Shown: piece after piece, positions 43,192 to 52,309 of the stretch
How the letters are laid out: each line of letters starts with the position of its first letter
Position numbering within the stretch: position 1 is the first letter of the stretch
DNA from: Amycolatopsis vastitatis
Lineage (GTDB): Bacteria > Actinomycetota > Actinomycetes > Mycobacteriales > Pseudonocardiaceae
Length of the DNA stretch: 64,000 nucleotides
NCBI RefSeq assembly: GCF_002234595.1
Contig: NZ_NMUL01000028.1
Coordinates: 1 to 64,000 of the forward strand
Reading direction: 5' to 3'
Notes under the pieces: generated by a model
Seen by the model: only the letters and a program-made list of their open reading frames with translations
What the model was told of the DNA's origin: nothing
The model's database searches: none
Translations under genes and position numbers: made by a program

Positions 43192-44091
43192 ATGACTGGG
43201 GGACCGGCGTTCGCGCTCCACGGCCTGACCAAGCGGTTCGGTCGCGTCACGGCGGTCGGCGGCGTGTCCGTCGAGGTCGCGCCCGGCGAGGTCGTCGCGC
43301 TGCTCGGGCCGAACGGCGCGGGCAAGTCGACCACCGTCGACATGCTGCTCGGCCTGACCGAGCCGGACGCGGGGGAGATCACCGTCGCCGGCGGCACCCC
43401 GCGCGAAGCCGTCGACCGGGGGATCGTCGGCGCGATGATGCAGAACGGCGCGCTGCTGCCGGACGTCACGGTCGGCGAAATCGTCGGCCTGGTCGTTTCG
43501 ACGCACGCCCACCCGCTGCCCGCGAGCGAGGTGATCGCCCGCGCGGGCCTCGGGCACCTCGTGAAACGCCGCTGCGGCAAGCTTTCCGGCGGCGAACGGC
43601 AGCGCGTCCGGTTCGCCCTCGCCTTGGCAGGCGACCCCCAGCTGCTCGTGCTCGACGAGCCCACCGCCGCGATGGACGTCGACGGCAGGCGGGCATTCTG
43701 GGCGTCGATCCGCGAGTTCGCCGCCGCCGGCCGGACGGTCCTGTTCGCGACGCACTACCTCGCCGAAGCCGAGGACTACGCCGACCGCGTCGTGCTGATG
43801 CGGCACGGCGCCGTCGTCGCCGACGGCCCGGTCGCCGAGGTGCGGGCCGCCGTGTCCGGGCGGGTGCTCAAGGCCCTCGTGGCCGGCGCCACCGAGGCGG
43901 ACCTCGCGCGGCTGCCCGGCGTCACGTCCGTGCAACTGCGGGGCGGCCGCGCCGAACTCGCCTGCGCCGACTCCGACGCCGCGATCCGCGCGCTGCTCGT
44001 GCAGTACCCGCAGGCCGAAGACATCGAAATCACCGCGCTCGGCCTCGAAGAGGCGTTCCTGGCGCTGACCGCCGAGGAGGCAGCCGCGTGA
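43192..44091 (+). CDS. ABC-2 type exporter, ATPase
   Basis: ABC ATPase of 299 aa of the drug/antibiotic exporter class. Walker A GPNGAGKST (39-47), signature LSGGERQR, Walker B LLVLDEPTAAMD, and H-loop FATHYLAEAEDYADR. A C-terminal extension of about 80 aa, as in DrrA-type ATPases, ends EITALGLEEAFLALT. ATG 43192 is preceded by GGAAGGGAGG; the frame from 43132 would run through the operator. Coupled with its permease by a 4-bp overlap. Confidence 0.92.
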   Translation: MTGGPAFALHGLTKRFGRVTAVGGVSVEVAPGEVVALLGPNGAGKSTTVDMLLGLTEPDAGEITVAGGTPREAVDRGIVGAMMQNGALLPDVTVGEIVGLVVSTHAHPLPASEVIARAGLGHLVKRRCGKLSGGERQRVRFALALAGDPQLLVLDEPTAAMDVDGRRAFWASIREFAAAGRTVLFATHYLAEAEDYADRVVLMRHGAVVADGPVAEVRAAVSGRVLKALVAGATEADLARLPGVTSVQLRGGRAELACADSDAAIRALLVQYPQAEDIEITALGLEEAFLALTAEEAAA

Positions 44092-44819
44092 ACACCACCT
44101 ACCTGAGCCTGGAGATCAAGCGGATCCTCCGCAGTCCCCAGTTCACGATCTTCACCATCGGCATGCCGGTGGCGATGTACCTGCTGTTCGGCTCCATCTG
44201 GGGTGACGCGATCATGCCCGATGGCCTGCGGTCGAGCACGCAGACGATGATCGGCATGGCAGCGTACGGCGCCAGCGGCGGTGCGCTGTTCACCGGCACC
44301 CGGGTGGCGCAGGAACGCACCGACGGCTGGCAGCGGCAGCTGAGGCTCACGCCGATGCGCGGCCCCGGCTACCTGGTCGTCAAGGTCGCCTCGGCGATGG
44401 CCGTCGCCCTGCCGGTGCTGCTGGCGATCTTCTTCGTCGGCTTCCTGCGTGGCGAGCCGCTCACCATGGCCGAGTGGGGCAGGCAGCTGGTCCTCCTGTG
44501 GGCGGCCACGCTCCCGTTCGCCGTCCTCGGCCTGGCCATCGGCCTGTTCGGAAAGGGGGACACGGTCGGCGCGGTCACCGGTGCGCTGATGATGCCGCTC
44601 AGCATCCTCGGCGGGCTGTTGATCCCGCTGGAGATCCTGCCCGGCTGGATGTCGACGCTGGCGCACTTCGTGCCCACCTACTGGCTGCGCCGGGTCGGCC
44701 TCGACCCGCTGACCCACACCTCCGGGACGTGGGTCGCGGCGATCGTGCTGGCCGGCTGGCTGGTCGTCCCGGCGCTGATCGTGGTGCGCCGGTTCCGGCT
44801 GGACACGGCCCGTCTGTGA
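44088..44819 (+). CDS. ABC-2 type exporter, permease
   Basis: Permease of 243 aa with six hydrophobic helices of the ABC-2 (DrrB/NodJ) type; the LTPMRGPGYLVVKVASAMAVALPVLLAIFFVGFL block and the SILGGLLIPLEILPGWM segment near the last loop fit the family. GTG 44088 overlaps the ATPase stop (GTGA). Substrate unknown; antibiotics and lipids are common for this class. Confidence 0.9.
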   Translation: MNTTYLSLEIKRILRSPQFTIFTIGMPVAMYLLFGSIWGDAIMPDGLRSSTQTMIGMAAYGASGGALFTGTRVAQERTDGWQRQLRLTPMRGPGYLVVKVASAMAVALPVLLAIFFVGFLRGEPLTMAEWGRQLVLLWAATLPFAVLGLAIGLFGKGDTVGAVTGALMMPLSILGGLLIPLEILPGWMSTLAHFVPTYWLRRVGLDPLTHTSGTWVAAIVLAGWLVVPALIVVRRFRLDTARL

Positions 44820-44833
44820 ATGCGTGTTAACTT

Positions 44834-44860
44834 CCGTGCAGCTATGAGGGGTCTGCACGG
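44834..44860. promoter_or_regulatory. Inverted repeat before the membrane protein/regulator pair
   Basis: CCGTGCAG (44834-44841) and CTGCACGG (44853-44860) are perfect inverted arms around 11 bp, right after the exporter stop and just before GGAGG of the next gene. It may be an operator or an attenuator-like hairpin. Confidence 0.4.
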
Positions 44861-44876
44861 GAGGAGGGCGAAGAAG

Positions 44877-45500
44877 GTGGACGACGAACCGTTGTCGGCG
44901 GAGGAGTCGCTGAACCTGATCGCCCAGCAGAACCGGCGGACCCGCCGGGAACTGGGCGGGGGCCCGGCGCGGATGCTCGCCGCGTGGGCCCTCGCCTGGA
45001 TCGTCGGCTGGGGCTTCACCTACGTCACGACCCTGCCCGGCGTGGGCGTGCCCGGCTGGGTCGCCGGCGGCATCGTCGTCCCGGTGCTGTTCCTCGGCGC
45101 CGTCGCCTACTCCACCTACACCAGCATCCGCACCGGCCGGGGGATCCGCGGGCCGTCCCGCACGGTGGGCGCGATGTACGGCTACGGCTGGGCGCTCTCC
45201 TCGATCGGGCTGATGGTCGTCGACATCCGGATCACGCAGTTCCAGGCGCTGTCGAACGACCAGGTGTCGCTGCTGTGGACCGGCACGTGGCTGCTGCTGA
45301 CCGGCGTGATGTACCTGGCGGGCGGCATGGTGTGGCAGGACAAGCTGATGTACGGCCTCGGCGCGTGGATGATCGTGTCGGCCGCGCTGAGCGTGCTGAT
45401 CGGGTACCCCGCGAACTTCCTCGTGCTCACCGTCTGCGGCGGTGGTGGGTTCCTCCTGGGCGCGGTCGTCTACTTCGTGCGCGAGAAGACCGGTCGATGA
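44877..45500 (+). CDS. Multi-pass membrane protein paired with regulator
   Basis: Protein of 207 aa with an N-terminal cytosolic segment (VDDEPLSAEESLNLIAQQNRRTRREL) and about six hydrophobic helices. It has no motif I recognise. GTG 44877 is chosen because GGGAGGAGGG ends about 10 bases upstream; ATG 44820 is also in frame but lies immediately after the previous stop. The stop overlaps the winged-helix gene (ATGA). In actinobacteria such membrane protein and small winged-helix pairs often follow ABC-2 exporters; a sensor role is a guess. Confidence 0.7.
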   Translation: MDDEPLSAEESLNLIAQQNRRTRRELGGGPARMLAAWALAWIVGWGFTYVTTLPGVGVPGWVAGGIVVPVLFLGAVAYSTYTSIRTGRGIRGPSRTVGAMYGYGWALSSIGLMVVDIRITQFQALSNDQVSLLWTGTWLLLTGVMYLAGGMVWQDKLMYGLGAWMIVSAALSVLIGYPANFLVLTVCGGGGFLLGAVVYFVREKTGR

Positions 45501-45808
45501 GCGAACTGCCGCAGCTGGACCCCGTCATCCACGCCCAGGCGCGGCTGCGGGTCACCGTCGCGCTCGCCGGGCTGCGCACCGGCGACCAGATCACGTTCCC
45601 GCGGCTGCAGCAGCTCCTGGACATGACGGCCGGCAACCTCTCGACGCACCTGCGCAAGCTCGAGGACGCCGAGTACGTCGAGATCACCAAGGCCTACGAG
45701 CACCGCACGCCGGTCACCCTGGTCCGGCTGACCGCGGCCGGCCGGGCCGCGTTCGAGAGCTACACCAAGGCGCTCCACCAGCTGCTGGACGCCACCGGCG
45801 GGGACTGA
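45497..45808 (+). CDS. Winged-helix transcriptional regulator, 103 aa
   Basis: Small MarR/PadR-like winged-helix protein. The HTH is ITFPRLQQLLDMTAGNLSTHLRKLEDAEYVEITKAYEHRTPVTLVRLTAAG, with recognition helix TAGNLSTHLRKL and a wing carrying the TPVTLVRLT strand. ATG 45497 overlaps the membrane protein stop. It is the fourth gene of the exporter operon and probably controls it through the ACAAAG/CTTTG palindromes at 43129-43170. Confidence 0.88.
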   Translation: MSELPQLDPVIHAQARLRVTVALAGLRTGDQITFPRLQQLLDMTAGNLSTHLRKLEDAEYVEITKAYEHRTPVTLVRLTAAGRAAFESYTKALHQLLDATGGD

Positions 45809-45809
45809 C

Positions 45810-47114
45810 GTGGCCCGCTGGGTGATCCACCTCGACCTGGACGCCTTCTACGCCTCGGCCGAGCAGCTCACCCGCCCGACGCTGGCCGGGCGCCCGGTGC
45901 TCGTCGGCGGGCTCGGGCCCCGCGGCGTCGTCGCCGGCGCGAGCTACGAATCCCGGGTGTTCGGCATCCGCTCGGCGATGCCGATGTCCCAGGCGCGGCG
46001 GCTGCTCCCGGCGAACGGCGTGATCGTGCCGCCGCGGTTCCGCGTTTACGAGCGGCTCAGCCAGGAGGTCTTCGCCGTCGTCACGGCGGTCGCGCCGGTG
46101 CTGGAGAAGATCTCCCTCGACGAGGCCTTCGCCGAACCGCCTTCGTTGACCGGTGCTTCCTTCGAGGCGGTGACGTCGTTCTGCGCGGAGCTGCGGGCCC
46201 GGATCCGCGAGGAGACCGGCCTGGTGGCGTCGATCGGCGCGGGCAACGGCAAGCAGATCGCGAAGATCGCCTCCGACGAGGCCAAACCGGACGGGCTGCT
46301 GGTCGTGCCGCAGGGCACCGAACGGGAGTTCCTCGCGCCGCTGCCGGTGCGTGCGCTGTGGGGGATCGGCCCGGTCGCCGAGAGCAAGCTGCGGTTCATC
46401 GGCGTCCAGACGCTCGGGCAGCTGGCGGCACTGTCCGAACAGGACGCCGTCGCCACGCTCGGCGGCGTCGTGGGCCGCGACCTGCGACAGCTCGCCACCG
46501 GCGCCGACGACCGCCCGGTGGCGGGCCGCGCCGAGACCAAGCAGGTCAGCGCGGAAACGACGTTCGACACCGACATCATCGACCTGGCGACCCTGAAGAC
46601 GGAGGTGCGGCGCATCGCCGCCGGGGCGCACCAGCGGCTGCTCAAGGCCGGGCGCGTCGCCCGGACGGTGGTGATCAAGCTGCGGCACACCGACATGCAC
46701 ACGGTGACCCGCTCCGAGACGATCTCCGCCCCGACCGACGACCTGGCCGAGCTGGCCGCGACCGCCGAGCGCCTGCTGCTCGACCCCGCGGAGTTCGGCG
46801 GCATCCGGCTGGCGGGTGTCGCCTACAGCGGACTTTCGGTACCGCACCAGGACGCGCTGTTCAGCCTGGCCGCCCCTTCGGTGCCCTCGACGGTGGTCTC
46901 CGCGGCCCCGGCCACCGCGCCACCCCCGTCGACGTGGCGGCAGGGCGACGACGTCGTGCACGAGGAGTTCGGCACCGGCTGGGTCCAGGGCGCGGGCCAC
47001 GGCCGCGTGACGGTCCGGTTCGAGACCCGCACGAGCGGGCCCGGCGTGGCGAGGACGTTCGAGCAGGCGGACCCGGCCCTGCGCCGCGGCGACCCCGGCG
47101 ACTGCCTGAGCTGA
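45810..47114 (+). CDS. dinB: DNA polymerase IV (Y family) with Tudor-like tail
   Basis: Translesion DNA polymerase of 434 aa. Metal-binding Asp residues in HLDLDAFYAS (D9, D11) and the catalytic SLDEAF (102-107), then palm/little-finger regions (IASDEAKPDGL, LWGIGPVAESKL, VSAETTFDTDI). The last about 60 residues (GDDVVHEEFGTGWVQGAGHGRVTVRFETR) form a small domain like the UvrD C-terminal Tudor-type fold, an extension present in some actinobacterial DinB. GTG 45810 follows the regulator stop by one base. No LexA box is seen near it. Confidence 0.92.
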   Translation: MARWVIHLDLDAFYASAEQLTRPTLAGRPVLVGGLGPRGVVAGASYESRVFGIRSAMPMSQARRLLPANGVIVPPRFRVYERLSQEVFAVVTAVAPVLEKISLDEAFAEPPSLTGASFEAVTSFCAELRARIREETGLVASIGAGNGKQIAKIASDEAKPDGLLVVPQGTEREFLAPLPVRALWGIGPVAESKLRFIGVQTLGQLAALSEQDAVATLGGVVGRDLRQLATGADDRPVAGRAETKQVSAETTFDTDIIDLATLKTEVRRIAAGAHQRLLKAGRVARTVVIKLRHTDMHTVTRSETISAPTDDLAELAATAERLLLDPAEFGGIRLAGVAYSGLSVPHQDALFSLAAPSVPSTVVSAAPATAPPPSTWRQGDDVVHEEFGTGWVQGAGHGRVTVRFETRTSGPGVARTFEQADPALRRGDPGDCLS

Positions 47115-47170
47115 GCACCGGCCCGCCGGATGTGACATTCTGGGAAGCCGTGTCGCCGAGGGGGTGGTCC

Positions 47171-47833
47171 GTGTCGTGGGAAGCGGCCGAGCTGGTCCGG
47201 TGCGCACGGGCGGTGATCTTCGACTGCGACGACACCGTGCTCGCCACCGCCAGGACCCGCTGGCGGCTGCTGATCAGGACCGCCCGGACGTTCGGCGTCA
47301 CGCTCACCCCCGAGACCATCGTCGCGGCGTGGGGACTCCCGTTCGACCGGTTCGTCGCCGCGATCGTGCCGTCGATCGACCCGGGCGCCTTCGTCCGGCG
47401 CTACCGGCTCGCGATGCGCGTGAACCACCCCCGGACCACGAAGGGCGCGCCCGAACTGCTCGCGCGGCTGGCCGCCCGGGGGACGCGGATGGAGATCCTC
47501 ACCTCCAGCAGCCGCGCGCTGATCACGCAGGACCTGGACGCCGTGGGCCTCACGCGGTACTTCGCGTGGATCCACGGCCACGAGGAAACCCCGTTCCACA
47601 AACCGGATCCGCGGGCGCTCGACGTCGTCGTCGAGCACCTGGCCCGTGCCGGTTACGCGCGTGGGGAACTGGTGTACATCGGGGACAGCGTCCGCGACTT
47701 CCGCGTGGCGTCGGCCCGGTCGGTGCCGTTCGTGGCGGTGCTCAGCGGCATCGAGCCGGCGGCCGACTTCGTGGCGGCGGGCCTGAGCACCGAGTGGATC
47801 GTCGCCGACCTGACGCAGCTGCTGACGGACTGA
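47171..47833 (+). CDS. HAD family hydrolase (phosphatase type)
   Basis: Haloacid dehalogenase-fold phosphatase of about 220 aa. Motif I FDCDDTVL (nucleophile D18, D20), motif II LTSSS, motif III KPDP and motif IV YIGDSVRDF are all present, with a helical cap after motif I (phosphoglycolate phosphatase-like). GTG 47171 has GAGGGGG upstream; in-frame GTGs at 47132 and 47150 are alternatives. The substrate is a small phospho-compound, not defined. Confidence 0.88.
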   Translation: MSWEAAELVRCARAVIFDCDDTVLATARTRWRLLIRTARTFGVTLTPETIVAAWGLPFDRFVAAIVPSIDPGAFVRRYRLAMRVNHPRTTKGAPELLARLAARGTRMEILTSSSRALITQDLDAVGLTRYFAWIHGHEETPFHKPDPRALDVVVEHLARAGYARGELVYIGDSVRDFRVASARSVPFVAVLSGIEPAADFVAAGLSTEWIVADLTQLLTD

Positions 47834-47861
47834 GGGGGCTTCCCGCGCGGGAAGCCCCCTT
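47834..47861. terminator. Bidirectional terminator, 13-bp stem
   Basis: A 26-nt self-complementary sequence (47834-47859, arm GGGGGCTTCCCGC) lies between convergent genes and is followed by TT on the plus strand. It can stop transcription in both directions. Confidence 0.75.
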
Positions 47862-47866
47862 CCGGC

Positions 47867-48949
47867 TCAGGAGGCCGAGCAGCCCTGGAGCTTCGCCACC
47901 TGCTGACCCGCGAGCAGGAACGCGCCCACGCCGTAGGCCGCGGTGTCCGTCTGCTTCGCCGTGGCCGGGCGGTCGCCGACCGGCTGGACGTAGCCGACCA
48001 GGCCGCTCGGCTGCAGAGCCTTCGTTGACAGCGCCGTCCACGCCTTGTCGACCACCGGGCGGAACCGGGCGGCGTCGAGGATGCCCGCGTTGATGCCCCA
48101 GCCGATGCCGAAGGTGAAGAACGCCGTGCCGCTGGTCTCCGGGCCACCGTGGTCCCACGGGTTCAGCAGGTCGGAGTTCCAGAAGCCGTCACGGCGCTGG
48201 ACCAGAGCCAGCGTCGACGCCATCTTCTTGAACACGCGCAGGTACTCCGGCCGCCGCGGATCGTCCGCCGGGAGGACCTGCAGGACCTTCGTCAGCGCCG
48301 CCAGGGCCCAGCCGTTGCCGCGCGACCAGAACACGCCCGTGCCCTTGAACCGCGCGTCGCGGTACCACAGGCCGGTGAACTCGTTGAACAGCTTGTGCTC
48401 GGAGTAGGAGAAAAGCTGCTGCATGGCGTCCAAATAGGACGGATCGTGGTCGATCAGGCTCATCCGGGCGAACGACGGCATCGCCATGTTCAGCGCGTCG
48501 ACGTAGTTCCAGTAGTCGCGGTGTCCCGCCTGCACCGAAGCCACTTCGTCCTTGATTCGCGTGCGGATCGATTCCAGGGAGATCTCGGGGTGGAAGTAGG
48601 TGTACAGGTCGAGGTACGCCTCGCCGGCCGCCTGGTTGTCGGGGAAGAACGGCCGTTTCGGGTCGGTGGGCAGCTGGTAGTTGTTCGCCTGCGCCCAGGG
48701 GAGCGTCTTGTGGTTGGACTGGCCGGTGGTCCGGACCAGGGCGAGGTTGCCGACGTGGAACGTGGCGTTCTGCCAGTCCGGCGCGGCGAGGTTCGTCCCG
48801 TTGGCGACCCAGTAGTTGCCCGCGGCCACCATCTCGTCCGAGACAGCGCATCCGGCCGGTGCCGCGACCGCCACCGTCGCCGGCACCAGCCCGCTCGCCA
48901 AGGCCGCGGCCGCGAGCACGCCGAAACCACGAATTCCCGGGAAACGCAT
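47867..48949 (-). CDS. Secreted GH105 unsaturated rhamnogalacturonyl hydrolase
   Basis: Exported (alpha/alpha)6-barrel glycoside hydrolase of 360 aa of the GH88/GH105 group, which removes unsaturated galacturonyl residues left by pectin lyases. The signal peptide is MRFPGIRGFGVLAAAALASGLVPATVAVA. Family blocks: DWQNATFHVGNLAL, LPWAQANNYQLPTDPKRPFFPDNQAAGEAYLDLY, WSRGNGWALAAL and ETSGTAFFTFGIGWGIN. ATG 48949 has GAGGAGG. It is downstream of a sugar ABC operon and a GntR regulator on the same strand, suggesting import of the released sugars. Confidence 0.87.
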   Translation of the reverse strand: MRFPGIRGFGVLAAAALASGLVPATVAVAAPAGCAVSDEMVAAGNYWVANGTNLAAPDWQNATFHVGNLALVRTTGQSNHKTLPWAQANNYQLPTDPKRPFFPDNQAAGEAYLDLYTYFHPEISLESIRTRIKDEVASVQAGHRDYWNYVDALNMAMPSFARMSLIDHDPSYLDAMQQLFSYSEHKLFNEFTGLWYRDARFKGTGVFWSRGNGWALAALTKVLQVLPADDPRRPEYLRVFKKMASTLALVQRRDGFWNSDLLNPWDHGGPETSGTAFFTFGIGWGINAGILDAARFRPVVDKAWTALSTKALQPSGLVGYVQPVGDRPATAKQTDTAAYGVGAFLLAGQQVAKLQGCSAS

Positions 48950-49020
48950 GAAAGCGTCCTCCTCAGCACGTCATGGCGGCGGGTCATCCGCAGCGAGTGA
49001 AGCGCGTCCCGGTGGGTGTG

Positions 49021-49674
49021 TCAAGGTGCCGATGAGTGGTACGCCGCAACGGTTTCCAGCAATCGGCGGGACGCGGACTCGGCGCCGTCGGCGTCCTTCG
49101 CCAGCACCAGCGTCAGCACGCGGGAATGCGCGACGAGCGTGTCCGCCGGTTCGCCCTGCGCCCGCAGTGCCGCCACCACCGGCACCTGAAGCTGCGCGAT
49201 CAGCGCGTTCCCCGACGCGCGGACCAGCGCCGCGTGGAACCGCGCGTCCGCGGCCCGGAAGGCCGCGGTGTCGACCGCGTCGGCCATCAGCGCGTAGGCC
49301 GCCGCCATCACCGAAAGCTCGTCCGGACGCCGGTGCCGCGCGGCCATCCGTGCCGCCTGCGGTTCGATCGCCAGCCGCAGTTCGAACAGCTCGCGCAGGT
49401 GCTCGCGGCCGTCCGGACCGCCGACGCGCCAGGCGATGACGTCCGGGTCGATCGCGTCCCACGCCTCGGGCGGCAGTGTCCACGTGCCGACCCGCGGGCG
49501 CGCGGTGACCATGCCCTTGGACTCCAGCACGCGCAACGCTTCGCGGACCACGGTCCGGGAGGCGGAGAACCGCCGGCCGAGCTCCTCGGGGACGAGCGGC
49601 TGCCCGTCCCCGAGGACGCCTTCCACGATGAGCCTGCCCAGTTCGTCGACGATGCGCGCGTGGAGGTTCCGCAC
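49021..49674 (-). CDS. GntR/FadR family regulator
   Basis: Regulator of 217 aa. The N-terminal winged HTH reads IVDELGRLIVEGVLGDGQPLVPEELGRRFSASRTVVREALRVLESKGMVTARPRVGTWTLP, and the C-terminal FCD ligand domain has metal ligands in DARFHAALVRASGN. GTG 49674 comes two bases after the permease stop. It lies between the sugar ABC operon and the GH105 gene and probably links their expression to a pectic sugar acid. Confidence 0.9.
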   Translation of the reverse strand: MRNLHARIVDELGRLIVEGVLGDGQPLVPEELGRRFSASRTVVREALRVLESKGMVTARPRVGTWTLPPEAWDAIDPDVIAWRVGGPDGREHLRELFELRLAIEPQAARMAARHRRPDELSVMAAAYALMADAVDTAAFRAADARFHAALVRASGNALIAQLQVPVVAALRAQGEPADTLVAHSRVLTLVLAKDADGAESASRRLLETVAAYHSSAP

Positions 49675-49676
49675 CG

Positions 49677-50711
49677 CTACTCGGGCAGGCCGACGCGCCG
49701 TTCCCCGCTGCGCAGCTGCTGCAGCACGACCGCGATCACGAGCAGGGCGCCGTGGGCGACGTTCTGCCAGAACGGGTTGATGCCCAGCCCGGACATGCCG
49801 TTGTCGAGCACGCCCAGGATGATCACCGCGAGCACGGTCGAGATGATCGACCCGCGGCCGCCCTTGAGCATCGTGCCGCCGAGCGCGGCGCCGGTGACGG
49901 CCTGCAGCTCCAGGCCCTCCGAGCCGGACGTCGGCTGGCCGGAGCCGGTACGCGCGGTGATCAGCACGCCCGCGATCGCCGCGACCACGCCGACGAGGGC
50001 GTACACGCCGATGATGTACCGGTTGATGTTGATGCCGGCCAGCCGGGCGGCGGTGTCGTTGCCGCCGATGGCGTAGACGTTGCGGCCGATGTCGGTGTAC
50101 TTCAGGAGGAAGTGCAGCAGCGCCGCGACGATCAGGAACACCCACACCAGCGACGGCAGGCCCGCGATCGCGCCCTTGGCCAGGAAGATGAACAGGTCGT
50201 CGCCGCCGGTGTAGCCCTGCGCCTTGCCGTCCGAGATGACCTGCGCGATGCCCTTGTAGGTGGCGAGCATGGCCAGCGTCGCGACCACCGGGTTGACCCG
50301 GCCGAAGATGATGATCATGCCGTTGACCAGGCCGCACAGGATGCCGACGCCGACCGCGGCGAGGATCCCGACCTCGGCGTTGCCGGTCGAGGTGAACACC
50401 ATCGCCGAGATGACCGACGCGAGCCCGGCCATCGAGCCGACCGAGATGTCCAGCGCGCCCAGGATGATCACCAGGGTCTGGACCAGGGCCAGCAGCCCCA
50501 TGATGGTGATCGCGCTGCCGATCAGCAGCAGGTTGTTGGTGCGGAAGAAGTTCTCGTTCAGCACGCTCAGCAGGATCACCAGCGCGATCAGCGTGATGAT
50601 CAGGCTGGAGTTCTGCACGCCGATGCCGGTCAGCGCCCGGCGCAGCGCCGAGGGCTGCTGCGGCGCGGCCGGTTCGGAGGACATCGCTTTCTCCTGGGTG
50701 GGGGTACTCAT
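49677..50711 (-). CDS. Sugar ABC transporter permease (RbsC/AraH type)
   Basis: Carbohydrate uptake transporter-2 permease of 344 aa with about ten helices. The family stretch GALDISVGSMAGLASVISAM and IGRNVYAIGGNDTAARLAGININRYIIGVYALVGVVAAIAGVLITAR are clear. The 4-bp overlap with the ATPase gene shows coupled expression. ATG 50711. Confidence 0.92.
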   Translation of the reverse strand: MSTPTQEKAMSSEPAAPQQPSALRRALTGIGVQNSSLIITLIALVILLSVLNENFFRTNNLLLIGSAITIMGLLALVQTLVIILGALDISVGSMAGLASVISAMVFTSTGNAEVGILAAVGVGILCGLVNGMIIIFGRVNPVVATLAMLATYKGIAQVISDGKAQGYTGGDDLFIFLAKGAIAGLPSLVWVFLIVAALLHFLLKYTDIGRNVYAIGGNDTAARLAGININRYIIGVYALVGVVAAIAGVLITARTGSGQPTSGSEGLELQAVTGAALGGTMLKGGRGSIISTVLAVIILGVLDNGMSGLGINPFWQNVAHGALLVIAVVLQQLRSGERRVGLPE

Positions 50712-52246
50712 GCGCCGATCTCCTGGGCTTCTTCGACGGCGGGTTCGGTTTCGGGGATGGCGAGGGTCAGCACGGCTTCTTCGGTCGCTTCCTCGCGGCC
50801 GAGCTCGCCCGCGAGACGGCCGGCCCGCATCACGAGGATCCGGTCGGCCAGCGTCAGCACCTCGGGCAGGTCGGAGGAGATGACCAGCAGGGCGATGCCT
50901 TCGGCGGCGAGGCCGTCGATGATCCGGTAGATCTCGGCCTTCGCGCCGACGTCGACCCCGCGCGTCGGCTCGTCGAGGATCAGCAGCTTCGGCCGCCGCG
51001 CGAGCCAGCGCGCGAGGACAGCCTTCTGCTGGTTGCCGCCGGACAGCTTGCGCACTTCCTGCTCCATCGACGGCGTCCGCACGCGAAGCTCGCGTACGTA
51101 CTCCTCGACCAGCGCGCGTTCCTTCGCCCGCTTCACGACACGGAAGCGGCGAAGGCGGTCGAGGACGGCGATGGAGACGTTGTCGCGTACGGACCGCTGC
51201 ATGAGCAACGCGTCCGTCTTGCGCTCTTCGGGCGCGAAGCCGATGCCCGCCTTCACGGCGTCGCCGGGGTTGTGCGCGCGCAGCCGCTTGCCGTCGAGTT
51301 CGACGGTCCCGGACCGGATCGGCAGGTCGCCGACGATCGCGCGGGCCAGCTCGGACCGTCCCGCGCCGACCAGCCCGGCGAGGCAGACCACCTCGCCCGC
51401 GCGGACCTGCAGGGAGATGCCGGTGACGTCGTCGGTCGTGACGTCGTCGAGCTTGAGGACCTCCTCACCGGTGTCCTGCGTGACGCGGCGCTCGAGCGCC
51501 GAAAGGTCGCGACCGATCATCATCCGCACCAGGCCGGGCTCGTCGGTCTCCGCTACCTGCTGGACGCCGACGAGCTTCCCGTCGCGCAGCACGGCGACGC
51601 GGTCCGCGAGCTGGAAGATCTCCTTCATCCGGTGCGAGACGTAGACGACCGCGACGCCGCTGTCGCGCAGCCGCCCGATCAGCCGGAACAACGCCTCCAC
51701 CTCGTGTTCCGACAGCGACGACGTCGGCTCGTCGAACGCGATCACCTTCGGCGGGGTGGCCGCAGTGAGGACCCGGAGAATCTCGACGATCTGCCGCTGC
51801 GCCGCCGACAGCGCGACACCGAGCGTCGCCGGGTTGAGCACGCCTTCGAAGCCGTACTCGGCGAGCGCTTCCTGGGTCGCCTTCATGAGCGTGCGGCGGT
51901 TGAAGACGCGCGCCTTCGCGGGGAGTTCGCCGACGAAGACGTTCTCCGCCACCGAAACGTGCGGGATGATCTCGGGTTCCTGGTAGATCACGCGCACCCC
52001 CGCGGCCATCGCCGCGCGCGGGGTGTCGAAGGTGACCTCGGTGCCGTCCAGGAGGAGCCGGCCGTCGTCGGGGCCCTGGTCACCGGACAGCACGCGCAGG
52101 AGCGTCGACTTGCCGGCGCCGTTCTCGCCCATCAGGGCCAGGACTTCGCCGGAGCGGAACTCCAGCGAGACGTCGTCGAGGGCGGTGACACCGGAGAAGC
52201 GCTTGCCGATGCCCTCGACGGCCAGCGCGGGTGAAGAGGAGGACAT
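50708..52246 (-). CDS. Sugar ABC transporter, double ATPase (RbsA/AraG type)
   Basis: ATPase of 512 aa with two ABC cassettes. The first has Walker A GENGAGKST and Walker B KVIAFDEPTSSL; the second has a degenerate Walker A GLVGAGRSE, signature LSGGNQQK and LLILDEPTRGVD. This is the CUT2 family plan. It starts with ATG 52246. Energises import together with the permease and the arabinose-type binding protein upstream. Confidence 0.93.
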   Translation of the reverse strand: MSSSSPALAVEGIGKRFSGVTALDDVSLEFRSGEVLALMGENGAGKSTLLRVLSGDQGPDDGRLLLDGTEVTFDTPRAAMAAGVRVIYQEPEIIPHVSVAENVFVGELPAKARVFNRRTLMKATQEALAEYGFEGVLNPATLGVALSAAQRQIVEILRVLTAATPPKVIAFDEPTSSLSEHEVEALFRLIGRLRDSGVAVVYVSHRMKEIFQLADRVAVLRDGKLVGVQQVAETDEPGLVRMMIGRDLSALERRVTQDTGEEVLKLDDVTTDDVTGISLQVRAGEVVCLAGLVGAGRSELARAIVGDLPIRSGTVELDGKRLRAHNPGDAVKAGIGFAPEERKTDALLMQRSVRDNVSIAVLDRLRRFRVVKRAKERALVEEYVRELRVRTPSMEQEVRKLSGGNQQKAVLARWLARRPKLLILDEPTRGVDVGAKAEIYRIIDGLAAEGIALLVISSDLPEVLTLADRILVMRAGRLAGELGREEATEEAVLTLAIPETEPAVEEAQEIGA

Positions 52247-52309
52247 TGAACGGCCCTTCGGCGGACGGTCCCGTGGGCGGTGCGCTGGGCACCACCCACG
52301 GGAGAGCGG

